Below are positions 5,626 through 5,710 of a stretch of DNA of 5,710 bases, one piece after another. Position 1 is the first letter of the stretch; each line of letters begins with the position of its first letter. This stretch comes from Gp6-AA40 sp050742535 (GTDB taxonomy: Bacteria > Acidobacteriota > Vicinamibacteria > Vicinamibacterales > UBA2999). The notes beneath the pieces were generated by a model. That model was not told where the DNA came from. It was given only the letters and a program-made list of their open reading frames with translations, and searched no databases. The stretch is taken from contig JBOGIQ010000368.1 in assembly GCA_050742535.1 (NCBI GenBank), positions 1-5,710 of the forward strand, read 5' to 3'. The position numbers were made by a program, and so were the translations under genes.

Positions 5626-5710
5626 GTGTCCGCGGAAAGGACTGCGTCCACCTGTTAGAGCGTCGGTTCGCAATTCCGATGAACTCTTTTCCGCCCGCGC
5701 CAGCGGACAC
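5626..5710. repeat. Nested inverted repeats at the right edge (possible structured leader)
   Basis: GTGTCCGC (5626-5633) pairs with GCGGACAC (5703-5710). GGAAA (5634-5638) pairs with TTTCC (5688-5692), leaving a ten-base bulge on the right arm. Inside are a GGAC-TGC-GTCC hairpin (5639-5649) and an AGAG...CTCT stem containing TCGG/CCGA, followed by TTTT. The outer arm reaches the last base of the window and may continue. Each arm alone is short enough to arise by chance in GC-rich DNA. Confidence 0.2.
5679..5710 (+). CDS. Possible start of an unidentified gene running off the right edge
   Basis: An ATG at 5679 opens MNSFPPAPAD before the window ends. Ten residues are too few to assign a family. 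No Shine-Dalgarno is visible upstream (TTCGCAATTCCG), but a promoter-like TATAGT lies about 80 bases before it. It is listed only so that the right edge is not read as proven non-coding. Confidence 0.15.
   Translation, partial: MNSFPPAPAD

Noticed and set aside
5652..5685. tRNA-like GTTAGAGC followed by a TCGG...CCGA stem
   Set aside because: The loop is nine bases with no U33-type anticodon context, and there is no T-arm downstream; not a tRNA.

Overview
The window is GC-rich DNA that most likely comes from a soil-type Acidobacteriota, perhaps the Vicinamibacteria or Solibacter/Bryobacter side. The main reason is a DUF3738/TIGR03435 protein at the left edge, a family I know mainly from that phylum. 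A secreted serine beta-lactamase-type hydrolase with an extra N-terminal beta domain and a secreted PQQ dehydrogenase without a heme domain fit the same assignment. No phylogenetic marker is present, so this is inference.

Layout: positions 1-3534 hold three minus-strand genes that may form one transcription unit, read right to left. They are a secreted beta-lactamase-family hydrolase (3534-2071), a small exported YD-repeat/Rhs-like protein (1930-674) and a DUF3738 protein (627 to beyond position 1, cut by the window edge). The gap between the first two is 140 bases with GC-rich hairpins; the gap between the last two is only 46 bases. All three N-termini look like signal peptides or membrane anchors, so the cluster would act outside the cytoplasm.

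Positions 3535-3695 are a divergent intergenic region. A 78-residue winged-helix protein follows on the plus strand (3696-3932), with a strong ribosome binding site. It converges, 15 bases from stop to stop, on a minus-strand PQQ-dependent dehydrogenase (5269-3948). That gene is broken: its first 47 codons (signal peptide plus the family's N-terminal motif) join, in another frame, a C-terminal part that starts about 170-200 residues further along the family alignment. The joint lies in a 12-13 base stretch that reads sensibly in both frames, as expected for a deletion or an assembly collapse between short direct repeats.

Positions 5284-5594 hold no gene I can support. The right end has a weak promoter-like TATAGT, nested inverted repeats and a possible start of a plus-strand gene at 5679, all low confidence.

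I see no CRISPR array, transposase, rRNA or convincing tRNA. The best candidates for something unusual are the dehydrogenase junction and the hydrolase / mini-YD / DUF3738 cluster. I do not see sequence evidence of a fully new system.
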